NCBI GenBank assembly: GCA_947034895.1
Contig: OX344763.1
Location: 78,511,093-78,575,092, forward strand
Source of the DNA: Rhytidiadelphus loreus
Taxonomy: Eukaryota; Streptophyta; Bryopsida; Hypnales; Hylocomiaceae
Length of the DNA: 64,000 nucleotides
Direction: 5' to 3'
Program-made: the position numbers and the translations under genes
Notes under the pieces: generated by a model
What the model saw: only the letters and a program-made list of their open reading frames with translations
The model's database searches: none
What the model was told of the DNA's origin: nothing
In this document: positions 47,330-59,065 of the stretch, one piece after another
Layout: the number at the start of each line of letters is the position of its first letter
Position numbering within the stretch: the first letter of the stretch is position 1

Positions 47330-50300
47330 ATGGAAGACCTCCTGGAAATGGTGGTCGTCACGGCTATAGATAACGGTGTACCTCTACGTTTCCCTGTAGG
47401 TGTAGATGGTCTTGCTGTTGTTTCAGCATTGAGACTATCGCTAAGATTCAATTTTTTGCAAGATTCCATTCATGTAGATGAAGATATATTTGATAAAGAC
47501 TCTGGTACCCTTCTTCACACTATTGGGCAAATGCCGATTACTGATTCTGAGAATAGATTGTGGAACCTGAGACTTGGATGATATCGGGCATACGGAGTTC
47601 CTGCTGTCTTTCCATCATTGCCTACGGACACGGGAAGTTTGCCTGGGTCCAGTGCTTCCAGATTTCAGTCTCCGTCATTGATCAATGTCAAAGTAGAGAC
47701 CTTCTCAAACTTGGTTACGAACTTGAGTTCTGATTCTGATGGAAATTCTCCAGCAACACGCTCCGCTATGAAGACTCCATCTTTGGTTGAGTCAGTTCCC
47801 TCTTTTACGGTACAGGAGTCTACAGAGTCGCCAGACAACGATCCAATGGGTGATTCAAGAACATCTGTGGTCAATTGCTTGAGGACATTGCGTACATTGA
47901 AAGGATGTAGGAACATCTTATCGAAACTAGACTATGGTAGTATTCAAATTCATAAAGTGAGAGTATTGCCTCCATCGTTTAATGGCAATGTCATATTTGA
48001 ATTGCCAGCTCTCTATAACAGTAGTACCGTCTCTTCAGCGAAACAAATGTCGGGGATGGACAAGCGTTACGATGGACACGTCTGGTCGAAGACTGTCACC
48101 ACGAATATAGTCAATCCAATGGGCTTGTCGTTCCGCAAATCCGTTTGCGTGGGTCATCTTCGTTGTGTGAATACTGAATGCGACTTCCTTCATCGAGTTC
48201 ACAGAATGAGAGATGTAAATGAATTAGAGTGGGAAGGACTATCTCCGCTACCACTAGATGTCGGACAACCACATCCGCCTGGTTCCACGCTTGTATGCAA
48301 GATTTGTAAGGAGCCTCCTGCTTGTGTGGCGCGTTGTAATGTACACGTGTATTACGTTGCAGGCAAGTGCACTTTCAGTAGGGCATACGTCCATCTTGGT
48401 CATCACGCGCATCCGGTTAAGGATGGTGAACTCAGAGATATGAAATCCATATCACGAACTCTTATTGGGGAGCAGTTGGAACGGACTCCTTCTGCCACGA
48501 ATTCCGCTATTGTCCTAGAGGCAACAAAGGAGCTGTTAGGAGGTCTTCTTCTATGTCCTGACGGAATGCAGCCGAAGAGTATGGACCTTGCGTTCCTTGT
48601 TCCTGTACTTGAGAAATGCAAATACTTAAGTTCCCCGAGCATAAGGAATGAGGTAACTTCCTTCAAGTTCTTGCGTAAGTTCGGAGTGATTGATAGCATT
48701 ACTAGGTTGAGGGGGTCAAGCACATGGGCTTTTGTGCAGGAGAGTGAATTCCCAGGTCAAGGGACCGACATAGATAAGGTATTCCTTTTCAAAATGTCTG
48801 AAGTGGGGCCAAGGAGTGGAGTCGATTTGGTGAAGCGAATGCAATCGGGAGGAGACCTTCAGGAAGCATGGATCATATTTGATCACGTGAAGCGTGTAAA
48901 AGATTGGACGACCATGGCGTGTCACGTTTATGACTCCGGATTCTGTCGTGTGATGACAATCGCCTGTTGTGACATGCAATCTGAGGATTGCGCAGCACAA
49001 GTTCTTTTTTGGACAAACCTCAATTCAGTTGTAGAGCGACATGGTGTGACAAGGATTCAATTCAAGGGCTTCATGGCAGACAACGCGCAAGCAAACTGGA
49101 ATGCAGTGAAGACGGTGTATGGATCGGGGGATATTTCCGAACCAATGCTCAACCGTGAAAGGACATGCCTTTTTCACTGGACTCAATCCATGGAAAAGCA
49201 TACAAAGGCAGATATTCGAGGAGACTTGCAGGATCAACATCGTCTGCTATGTAAGCAGTACAAGAACGCCACTTCAACGCAACAATCCGAGGAACGGTAC
49301 TTAGCCATTAGGGCGTGGTGGTTGTCATCAGGTGCCACTACGGTGGAAGGATTGCGCAAACTAGAGTTGTGGCTTTCGTTCTGGCATTTCTGTTATTGCC
49401 AATGGGGAGGCTTCATGGAACTTGTAATTTCCTCACTGTTTTCTCCTTCATTTGTAACAATGTTTGTTATGCCTTCTGTCAAATTAGTTCTGTTGTTACA
49501 TTGTCAAATGTTCCACTTCGGTTAGATGTGGTGCAGACGTAGGTTCCCCATAACAAACGTCTCGGTCCCGAGACGATGGTCAGTAACCTCAACGCTTTGC
49601 ACGTTGACTAATTAAAACTCGCGTTTTTCCATTTCATCTGTGGTCATAGTCTTCAGTCTTCTGTGGTCTCTGACAAATATATTTATGCTTTTTCTTGGCA
49701 TCCTGGGAAGACTCGCATGTAGAGCTGACACATGTATATACCCCTGTGATTTCAGGATCTAACTGCATCCGAGAAAGCCGAAATGCCGTCTTGCAACCTT
49801 GCGGAAACTATGCACAATAAGTGGCTTCAGCAATCTGGGAAGCGTGGAAACGACTTACACGTAGCTACGGTCGATGACTTTGTCAGAGCATTCATGCAAA
49901 TGGTCAAATATCACCAATATCTAAAGGGAAATGAAGGAGGGACAGGACCGGGGAAGGAAGAGTTATTGTTACGAGTTGCCCAACGTTCGGCAGAGCGAAC
50001 TGGTAACTCGAAATCACTAACTGAAGCTTTGTCGTCTATTCCAAGTGTTGAAGCTTTCATCAACAGAGAACCTCATCTCGAAGGTCAAGAAGTTTTTGGA
50101 TCACAAAAGAGGAAAGCAGACATGCCACTTGGATGCGAGTACAACTCACACCGACCAGACAAAGTGAACTTCTCACATCCTCGTCGGCAAACGAGATCCT
50201 TCAGAGCGAGTTCAAGTGTTCAAAATTTGAACACAATAGTGGAGGACATTACTCCAAGTGAAGATGTTGAAGTTCCAAACGCATTTTCAGTGGAGGTGAA

Positions 50301-51225
50301 TTTGAGGCAGACTACAATTCTAAATTCGACTCATGTATCAGCAGTTCAAGAAAGCATGTGTGATGAGATGCAGTGGCACATTTCACGACTACCCAAAACA
50401 TCAGCAAAGGCGTGCTTTGCTCTTCAGGCAATGACAAAGAAAAAATGCACAGCTCTAATAGTGCAAAACAACACTGCAACAGCGGCTCCGACATACACAG
50501 GTATGATGGTCAATTACAAGCAAAATCGTAATGATCGTATGCAATTTTTCTTTTGCAATGACGACATTGAACGATGTGTCAAAGGATCACGGCGGAAATA
50601 GGTGCTCTCTGTACCACCGGTTTCTGTTATTTGGCTGGTGAAATTAGGCACCCAATTGACGGTGGCCGAGATTCTAGCACTTGAAGCGGCCGGTTTCCAA
50701 CTTCCACAACGCCACCTCATTTCCCCACGGAGGTTGTTTGGTGGAGAAGCGGGCATTGAAATTGTGCGTAATTATCACAATCCAGATTCAGCTGATGAAC
50801 ATCCTACAACTCGAACTGGGAAGGTCGTTCGTCGAAATCCAAAGGCACCCACAACAAAACACCAAAACAACTGTGCATCAGCCTTAACTCTGAATGCCCG
50901 CATTGTAAGCGTAACTATGGTCCCTCACCCTGGTTTTGGATGCATAGTAGCAATGGACTCAGGAATAGACCCCCGGATTGAGAAGTACATGCTTACTATT
51001 TCCTCATTTCCGGACTGCACCTGCCCTTATTTCAAGGAAATGAAGCTGAAGTGCTTGGGGAAGCGTGGAGCTTGGTCAAATTGCAAGCATCTGTACTTTG
51101 TTCTCAATGTCATCTGCAACCTTCAATCTTCCTCAGATGTCTTCATCCATGCTTCAACATTTAGTTTCAATGAGGTCAAATGAGTGCTTCTTAGCGGAAT
51201 CCTAAACCATTTGAGATCAAATTAG
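47330..51225 (+). pseudogene. Mutator-like transposase of element B, three in-frame stops
   Basis: Exons 47330-49423 and 49756-51225 are joined in phase 0 (5' site CTT|GTAATT, 3' site gatttcag). The intron occupies the same place as in the element A gene. It starts MEDLLEMVVV. Features in order: a Cys/His zinc-binding region (LVCKICKEPPAC, HLGHHAHPV), a Mutator-like catalytic core (KGFMADNAQANWNAVK, RTCLFHW), PSCNLAETMHNKWLQ after the intron, and a SWIM finger (CTCPYF...NCKHLYF). Lesions are TGA 47579, TAG 50599 (at the Trp position of the element A homologue) and TGA 51181, after which the frame runs on to TAG 51223. No frameshift was found. The conserved DNA termini and 10-bp duplication identify it as the transposase of B. 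Confidence 0.8.
49558..49575. repeat. Element B palindrome in the transposase intron
   Basis: CGTCTCGGTCCCGAGACG lies inside the 332-bp intron. It is the third copy of the family within B (40192, 43164, 49558). Confidence 0.75.
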
Positions 51226-51989
51226 GATTATTTGAAGCATGGATAATGTTGTCAATATGTTGATTTCGTTTCACATATATGAATGAAAATGTAGTGAGAC
51301 TACAAGGGCCACTACTTCGATACATTGAGCTTGCATTCTATTTGCTTTTTGCATGTTGTTAATGTATAGATGTTCATAGTCATCTTCTGATTTTCTATAT
51401 GTTCTGACATCCATCCATTTCTCTAATAAATTCAGTGATATCTGAAATGACTGTGTACCTTCAAACGGGATCTTCATTGTTAGTGTGCAAGCACATTGGC
51501 AATGTCTCAAGTAGTTCGGTGAATTACATTGAAAATAAGTCTTTTGCAGTTTTCCTGAATTGTAGCTGCCACTCTGCAATCTGCCATGCCACCACGGTTA
51601 TAGGGTACTTACTGTAAGCAGTTGTAGATCAGACATTACAAGTGTAGACTTTTTGCAGTGGTACCTTCTTCCTCCATTGAGTTCGAAATATTCATATATT
51701 GTTGTAGAGATGTGAAGGTACTCTAAATCCTTTGTGCTATGCAAACCGCCTTAATGTAGGCCATTATTCACCCTAATCTTTGATGGATTCTAAATTTATT
51801 GTGGAACTACTTTCATCCAATTCTGTAATTTAATTCCATCGTGAACGAGTACTTCAGTCCTAAACTTTTTCAAAGTATTGTCTTCGTAACGAGGAGGTAA
51901 TGTCTTCCATTTTATTAATCTACTTTCAACATGATCCTAGATTCCTAAACCCTTAAACTTTTATCATCTACGTTAATCTTCATTGTACA
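51226..51989. other. 3' flank of the element B transposase
   Basis: AT-rich, no gene supported; probably 3' untranslated and spacer sequence. Confidence 0.4.
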
Positions 51990-52400
51990 CTACTTCCATC
52001 CAAAATGTACATCCAATATATTCACCCAAATTTTTCGTCCATTTTTTCCATCCGAATTCCTATTTCCAATATTTTCATCCAAGTTTTTCATCCAATTGTC
52101 TGTTTTGTATTTTTCATCCAAGTTTTTCATCCAACTTCATAATTTCAATATTTTCATCCAAGTTTTTCATCCAAATTCAAATTTTCAATATTTTCATCCA
52201 AAATTTTCATCCATCTACCTCTTTCACGATTTTTCATCCAAATGTTTCATCCTAAATTTTCATCTACTTTCATCTCAATAGTGAACAACTTTCATCCATT
52301 TCTATCATATGCTTTCATCCCCGCCTACTCTACTTCCATCTACTTTTGGCATGGTATTTTTCCTATTTTTTTTTCTTTGACTCTATTTATTTTCATCCAT
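51990..52400 (+). repeat. Right subterminal TTTCATCC array of element B
   Basis: At least fourteen TTTCATCCAA units, often spaced 12-14 bp, end about 190 bp before the right terminus. They are the inverted counterpart of the GGATGAA array at 36.4-36.6 kb. Confidence 0.65.
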
Positions 52401-52529
52401 CTTATCATTGAACTTATTTTTAATTTACGCTAACTTGCATCCAAATTTCACAAAATATACTCAAATTCTATGTCATATTCCCCCTATTTCCCATTTTTTT
52501 CATTAATTATTTCCTATTCTTTCTTAAAT

Positions 52530-52589
52530 CCCCGCTCCGTGCTCTTCATTCCCCGCTCCCCGCTCTACGCTCACGCGCTAGCAACGTTG
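52530..52589 (-). repeat. Right terminus of element B
   Basis: CCCCGCTC blocks are followed by GCTCACGCGCTAGCAACGTT and a final G, abutting the GAAAATCTAA duplication. It is complementary to the left end at 36203-36260 and parallel to the A and C right ends. Confidence 0.8.
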
Positions 52590-52599
52590 GAAAATCTAA

Positions 52600-54965
52600 C
52601 AAATTTTATTGAAATGTAACATTTGTTGCAAAAGATTTTAGCATGCATAGTTGCAGCCATCTGAATTCTATGTCTTCCATTTCCTTGAGTACACTACTCA
52701 CTCACCTTATTTGTGAAGGTTTTGTCTGCTTCATTTGCATAGTATAAAGCAAATTTGCACCTGATTTGAAGGCAAGGTGGAGGGGATGAGGACATGTTGA
52801 GAACATTTATTAATCGATTGTAATAAGTTTGTTGAAAATGTCCCCGATTTCTTGGCGTTTTTGACGTAGATGATATTTGCAATGTGGACTATCTTAGAAT
52901 AGAAAAAGATAGGTAGTAATTCTCTTTATTGAAAAGAAGTGGAAAATTTGTCATAATAGTACTAGAAGGTGGAAAATCTTATTGAACTACTGAAATTTAA
53001 TTAGCATGTTGGCTATTAGAAGAGAATATATTTGAATATCATTAAATCAATGCATATTATAAGGCCTTCTTCAATGAATTGTAAGAAGTTCTAGTCTCAT
53101 TTTAATGCATTTTTTTATATATAGAATAAAAATAGTGTTCAATAATCAAGACTCTTCAAAAAAATGACACTTAGAAATGTCAAAACATTAATTTATAAAT
53201 TTTGTAGTATTGAAAGAAGGCTAACTATTTTATTACATGAATAATGGTTTTATATATTTTTTGTGGATCTTCTAAATAGTTACAATAAAAATAATCTTTA
53301 TTCAACATGCAGAAATAAATTATTATGTAGTCCATAAAAAAAGGGTAGTTGTTTTCTTTAAGTCAATAACTCAAAACTTCTCTAAAATTTCATTATGATT
53401 TCTAAAATATTTCTAGAATTTATGCATATGTATTCTTGTCCATACCTATTACAATTATGGCATTATATTTATCTTTTTACTTATCTTTAAATTGAAGAGA
53501 ATAAATCATTCTTCATTTATATATTTTGAAATAGGAATTTACTTATTCATTTTTGAAATTGTACATTAGAAAATAATATTTTAACATACAAAATAAGAGA
53601 ACTTAAATTAGTATTTATTTGCACATAATCTAAGTCTAGAAAAATTAAAGATTGTAGTGATGGAAGATTAAGAATTTTGTTTTCTTAAAGTCATCTACAA
53701 ATACATTGAGTAACATAAGAGATCAAATATTTAGTGAAAATTAAATAATTGCCCTACATTCTACTACTATTGTATTGTAAAACCATTTGGAAAAATATGA
53801 GGAATAGATGTAATTTCTGAAGTTCTTTTAACTATGCATAAGAAAGAGTTTCTTGTAAAGATTTTTGACATCAGGAAATTGTTGACCCTTCCACTATAAA
53901 AAATCCATCTTGTCGTAAAAGAACCCCTAGCATGTTCTAGCCCACACCAAAAAATGACACATTTTAAAACCCTAAACCCTAATTCATTTTAACTTCATTT
54001 GTTCAACCTTTCCATTTGGCCGGACTTTTGAATGCAGTGAGTTTTCCAATTTGTTAAAAAAAAAAAAAAAAAAAAGTCATAAACCCTAAACCTACAGTCT
54101 TAAATGCCCCAAACCCCAAAATAGTTCACGCGGTGGTTGAACATGCCATCGGGGCGATTCCAAAAAAGTATGGCTTAGAACGTTACACTAAAGATAGCGG
54201 CAAGTGGATGTGATGATTCGAAAGTGTAGTCCGTGCAACTAGATTGAAAATATCCAACAACTGTAAATGGACAAAATTTTGTTGCATCTTTTACGCACTA
54301 GACCCAGCTTTAGAAAAGTGCATCCGAAAGTGAGCGGAGAATCTTTAGTAATGTCAGGAAAATGATGAATGCAAACGGATTTTCTGCATTCGAAGTCAAC
54401 ATATTTTGAATTCTGGAAAATTCGCGCTCAAATTTTCCCGCCCCTTGTATACGGACACAGTTGAACTCCTTCATTTTGCGCAATCGCCTTTGCGACGGAG
54501 TCATGCCTTTCAGATTTTTCTCCATGTCGATGCTCTTATATTGATGTTGCTCTCCATCAATTCCGTGTTGCGCCGTTCCATGTTCATCTTCGAGCTACTA
54601 CGTTCTTCCATTTCAGGTTCTTACAATATTGCATTCTTCATCATGTTTTCTGATTGTCTACATTACGGTCCATCCCCGAACTGCTGAGTTCTAGCATCGC
54701 AGGTTCTTGTCGGCCATGCAGTATTTTGCAATTACGATCATGATGTTTCATTCTATGCATTAGATAGGATGGGTTCACTTTAGTCGATTCCGTGGTACAC
54801 CCTGTCAACAGTTATGCAATAAGGTACTAGTGAATTTGTAGAACTCATTGCGTTTCCTTATGGTAACGTCGATGTTCCAGCCGAACTAAATGCATAGGTA
54901 CTGGGATCCCGAGAAATGCGGCGGAAAATACGGAAGGATCGTATAGGAGTGCAATATACAGTGTA
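52600..54965. other. AT-rich DNA of element X, with a second left-type X terminus at about 53057
   Basis: From 53057, AAGGCCTTCTTCAATGAATT and the next 120 bp resemble the reverse complement of the X right end (58.96-59.09 kb) with gaps. No gene is supported in the remainder; the only long frame (54406-54687) lacks motifs. Confidence 0.5.
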
Positions 54966-55577
54966 GTGTTGAGTCGACAATACATACCGGACGATAAGTT
55001 TTTTTATTCCTAATGATCACGTAGAGTCGGAAGTGTTATCTTCGAGTCGACGATACCGTTTATTTTCATGAAGTGTGGACGTTATTGTTGTCGTGATTTT
55101 CATTGTTGGAAGAACGACAATATTCTGTTTCATTGATTTATTCGTTGTCATGCTCAATTTGAATGTTATCGTCGAGTCAACGATAGGCTTCATTCTTGAA
55201 TTGTGGATGTTATCATTATCGTGGGTTTTTTCGTCGATACTCTATTGTATGTATTGTTCCCTGGCCAGATTAATGTCTGGTTATCGTCGAGTCGACAATT
55301 GAAGTCTTCGACGGATGTTTCCTAATCTTTGGTTATTTTTGCGTAATCATCGAGTCGACGATACCATCCTCATGAATTCCATTGCACTCTTTAGCCTATG
55401 TTCTCTAGTCATAGTTAATTTGAGGGTAATCCTCGAATCGACGATTCCCTCCTCATCAATTTTATTGCATTGATATTACCCTATTATTGTCGGGTTTCTT
55501 CGACTCAACGATTATTCTTCTCTGACAGTAAAGCTTGGTTTCAATAGAAATTGGTGATATTGTCGTGTCGACCATAA
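54966..55577. repeat. Dispersed palindrome family of element X, right half
   Basis: Copies of (T)ATCGTCGAGTCGACGATA-type sequence occur at about 54966, 55037, 55167, 55282, 55345, 55428, 55494 and 55559, roughly every 65-130 bp. They lie directly upstream of the DUF7869-like gene and belong to the same family as the copies at 26.9-32.4 kb. Confidence 0.8.
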
Positions 55578-55682
55578 CTCATGCGTGTATTATGTTTATT
55601 GACAATTTGATGATATTTATGGATTTACACAATGAGCTGAATTTCATGTCCTCTTATGTTTATCATCTACTTGACGTGCAGA

Positions 55683-58518
55683 ATGGATATTCATGGGCCT
55701 AATGATTTTGCGGTTCCGGTGCCCATATTACCGGCTGGTGTTGTTCCTTGCGACGGGTTACCTCGACAATCTTGGATTACTAGAGGAGTAGTTCTTAGAA
55801 ATGAGGCAGGAGATGATGTTGCAAAAGCAGTGTGCCAGAGTGTAGACGTGGATCTTGTAATTGACTCTGATGGGGAGCCTTTGGGTGACAACCACGTTGT
55901 TGTGCAAATTGCAAAGTCTTTATGTGAGGCCAAAGTCCCTGTAGGTAGAATGTGGTCTATGGTTTCGTAGCACATTAAACAAGTGTTTTTGAATGGTGTT
56001 AGTCTTTATGACCATGACCAGACACATATTTACAATACCGCCGTAAATGCCTTAAACCGCCGCGTTCGAGTTGGAGTTCGTTCGTATGAAACTTCTCGTC
56101 AAAAATTGGATCCACAACAGCCTCCAAAAAGGGAATCTCTTCTCACTCAGTAGGCAATTATTGAAGTGTCCACAAAACCGTGTTGCCAAAGCAACTGTAC
56201 GCAACATTTTCCACGTCACGAAATTGAAGCCATACGTTATCAACTTCATGTGAAAGGTGGCGTGTACGTCCGCAAGTTTTGCCTTCTTGAGGCACATAGG
56301 CAGGTGCACAAGGACCTTGCCGGAAAGGAATGGATAACATTGAAAAACATCAAAGTCTGTCTCACTGCCTGGTGGACCATTCATGGGATTTCGAAAGCTA
56401 CTTTCTATAGGTTCAAGCGCATCGCGAAAGAAGGGAAGGTTGCAAAGGTGCATGGAAATATGGGGTTGAAAAAGCCACGCACACAAACTGTGCAAGCCAC
56501 TGCAACACTTCGGAACTTGGTAGTAGGTGAAGCTGAATTAATGCCTCACAAATCAAGAACTCTTGAATCTGGAGAGAAGGTCCCAGCAATGGTTTTGCCT
56601 TCGTCGTGGCGTTGGAGCGACCAATTGCCAAAAATCAATGATGCCAATGTCGCACTGAATTTGCCACCAATTTCCTCTAGTGGCTTGAGTAACATTCGGC
56701 GTGCTTCTTTCTCTGAATATTCTGCGAAGTCTCGTGGAGATACTTTTGCAAGATGTGGTCTGTGCGATACATACAAACAATTGAGGAGTGCTTGCACTCC
56801 AATGTCAATTGCGCAAGAAAAATGGGAGAAAATTTACACCACCCATCTCAGTGGGCAAAAGGCTCACAGGGAACTCTACTATGGGTTTAGGCAAATATCT
56901 GAGGAATTTCCTGATAAGATGTGCATCATCCATGACAAAATTGATCACTCAAAGACCGCTTCACCTCACTTCTCCCACAAGACAAAAGCAACTGACTCTT
57001 TTATGAAAATACCGGTGGCCATAATGGATATGATCGCCCACGGCCATGGCGATGTTCGGTATGCTCACTATGGCTTAGACATTTTTCCAACAGACTCAAA
57101 TCATACTATTGGGTCTATTGCAAGGTTGTTTGCGTGATCTCGAAGGAGAGCCAAAGAATTCGTCACGTACATTATTTTCTGATGAGGAGGGGCGAAGCAC
57201 TTTAACTAAGGCTATGTTAGAAGGCTCAGAGATTTTCTTGGATTCTCTCCTTCCTCCACCAGAGGAACATCTCCTAGCTAAACCTTTGCCGCCTATATTG
57301 ACTCTCTAGCTCGACAATGCTTCAGGAGACAACAAGAACCGATGGGTTTTTGCTTTTTGTTCTCTCCTTGTTTATAAAGGCATTTTCCGGGAAATATACA
57401 TCAACTTTCTCATTGTTGGCCACACTCATGAAGACATTGATGCTCTTTTTGGTAGATGGAGCACAATGTTGAAGAACAAAAGCTACCCGACACTTCCTAG
57501 GTTCATGAAATCATTCATGGATTGTGAAACCCACCCTGTCATTCCTCATTTCATTGAAGAAGTTCCCGACTTCAAGCGATTTGTACAAGGGTATTTGGGC
57601 ACAGGCGGGGACTTCTTACAAGGTCATTCAACGTCACAGCAATTTAAGTTCTATATGGATTCCAGTGGATGGCCCTTAATGGAATATAAAAACTTGTGTA
57701 CAGAGAAGGACTGGTTGCCTAAGGATGGCAAAGGAATTTGCTTATGGTCAGAAACCGAACATGGACGTCCCAAAGTGCCAAGCGGCAGTCCGCCTCCTTT
57801 GCTTCCACACCAAATGAAATCGTTGAGTGAGATTAAAAAAGGATTGGATGGTTTCATTGCACACTGGAGCAAAATGGACAACAACGAAGACTCCAGATGT
57901 TTCGGGCTAAAGAATGACCCCATAAAAGATTATTGGAAGGGTGTCAGAACCGCTCTAGATGATTCTCTAGTGGTGCATCAGACCTTGAAAGATGGATTTT
58001 GGCCAGCTTCAAGGGTTGCAGAAGAACCAGAAGACACAAGGCGGGAGGATGGCACATTGCGTGAAGAGTTTGCAAAAGATCCACCCTTTGTTGGACGCAA
58101 GCGTGATCGTCCACCTCCTTCATTCCGTGTTGCACGTGATGTATTTGCAGGTTATTTTGTTGTGGTACGTCCCGCCGATGAAGACCCAAAGCCATTTTGG
58201 CTTGCTAAGGCGCTTACAAATCCGAATCCGGATCCAGGGCATATTCATCAGATCCAAATCCAATATTGGACGCCTGCTTCAAGCCGTCACATTGATATAG
58301 ATACATATGTTGGATGGGATACAAAAGCAGGAAATGTGTGGCGCAAGGACCGTTTAATCCCGTCATGTTGGTCAAACACAGACTATATCATGACAGCTTT
58401 CAAGCCGCGTGGGAAAAGGGGGGCCAAAGATCAACCCCCACTTATTACAAAAGTTGCAATTTCCAAGCCGCAGATCAACATCATCAAATCATTGGTGGAA
58501 GCCTTTGTGTCTAATTAA
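55683..58518 (+). pseudogene. DUF7869-like transposon protein of element X, decayed
   Basis: An ATG at 55683 follows a 3' splice-like site (gacgtgcag), so an upstream noncoding exon is possible. The frame runs to TAA 58516-58518 with TAG 55968, TAG 56151, a one-base shift near 57120 and TAG 57307. The core has CIIHDKIDHSKTASPHF, then after the shift LDNASGDNKNRWVFAF and FLIVGHTHEDIDALFGRW, the hallmark block of DUF7869 proteins found in eukaryotic mobile elements. Before it are Cys-pair motifs (CGLCDTYKQLRSAC). The TAG at 57307 sits where related proteins usually have Gln before LDN. I infer a DDE/D-like triad (D of HDK, D of LDN, E/D of HEDID), which would make this the transposase of X. The long C-terminal part has no known motif. 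Confidence 0.65.
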
Positions 58519-59065
58519 AGCAACGATGCTTCCTTGAGTGTAGGCGAGGAATAGTTTGTAGTTATGTCGACTCATATACCATGCATTTCACATTTAGATG
58601 TTTTATTTTCATTACAAGTATATGTTGTCAGTGTAGTTTTTATCATGATATTTGTGGCCATGTAATAGTTTTCATTTCTATTAATAGTATATTATTTCCT
58701 TCTTATTGCATTAGCGTATAATGCATTTGCATTTTCCTTCAACAAACTATTTGGTTTCAATGTATTTAATGTGAAATGTTAAGTTATACAAATAATTATG
58801 TACACTAAAGTTTTGCTTGAGGTATTTTTACACAATTAAAGGAAATGTTGCACTCTATAACCTTTTGGTTTATTATATTATTAAATTCATAAAGAATTAA
58901 CAAAATAAAAATGATACAAGTTTGTTGTACCTCCTTTTGTAAGTGGTACCAAAATATATTAAGTAGTGTTTTGACAATTTTGAGTCTCAATTTATTAAAG
59001 AGTCTTAATTTAATGAACACTCCTTTTCATTCTAAATATAGAATGAATTAAAATGAGACTTTAAC
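58519..59065. other. 3' flank of the DUF7869-like gene
   Basis: Very AT-rich sequence, no gene. It merges into the inner part of the X right terminus, whose similarity to 53057-53200 begins near 58.96 kb. Confidence 0.4.

Larger units (their letters stand above)
36203..52589. mobile_element. Element B: 16.4-kb Mutator-like transposon carrying a ParB-like/methyltransferase-like gene
   Basis: A 10-bp direct repeat GAAAATCTAA flanks the element exactly (36193-36202 and 52590-52599), within the 8-11 bp usual for Mutator-like elements. The first 21 nt end in GTGAGC and the last 21 nt begin with GCTCAC; both are followed inward by GC-rich GCGGGGA/TCCCCGC blocks, giving imperfect inverted termini of about 50 bp. 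Inside these lie inverted subterminal arrays. Gene content is one minus-strand 12-exon gene (40805-46308) and one plus-strand transposase (47330-51225), head to head. It is inserted in element X. Confidence 0.8.

Noticed and set aside
54966..55577. Bacterial parS sites
   Set aside because: The palindrome differs from the parS consensus; only the idea of palindromic binding sites is kept.
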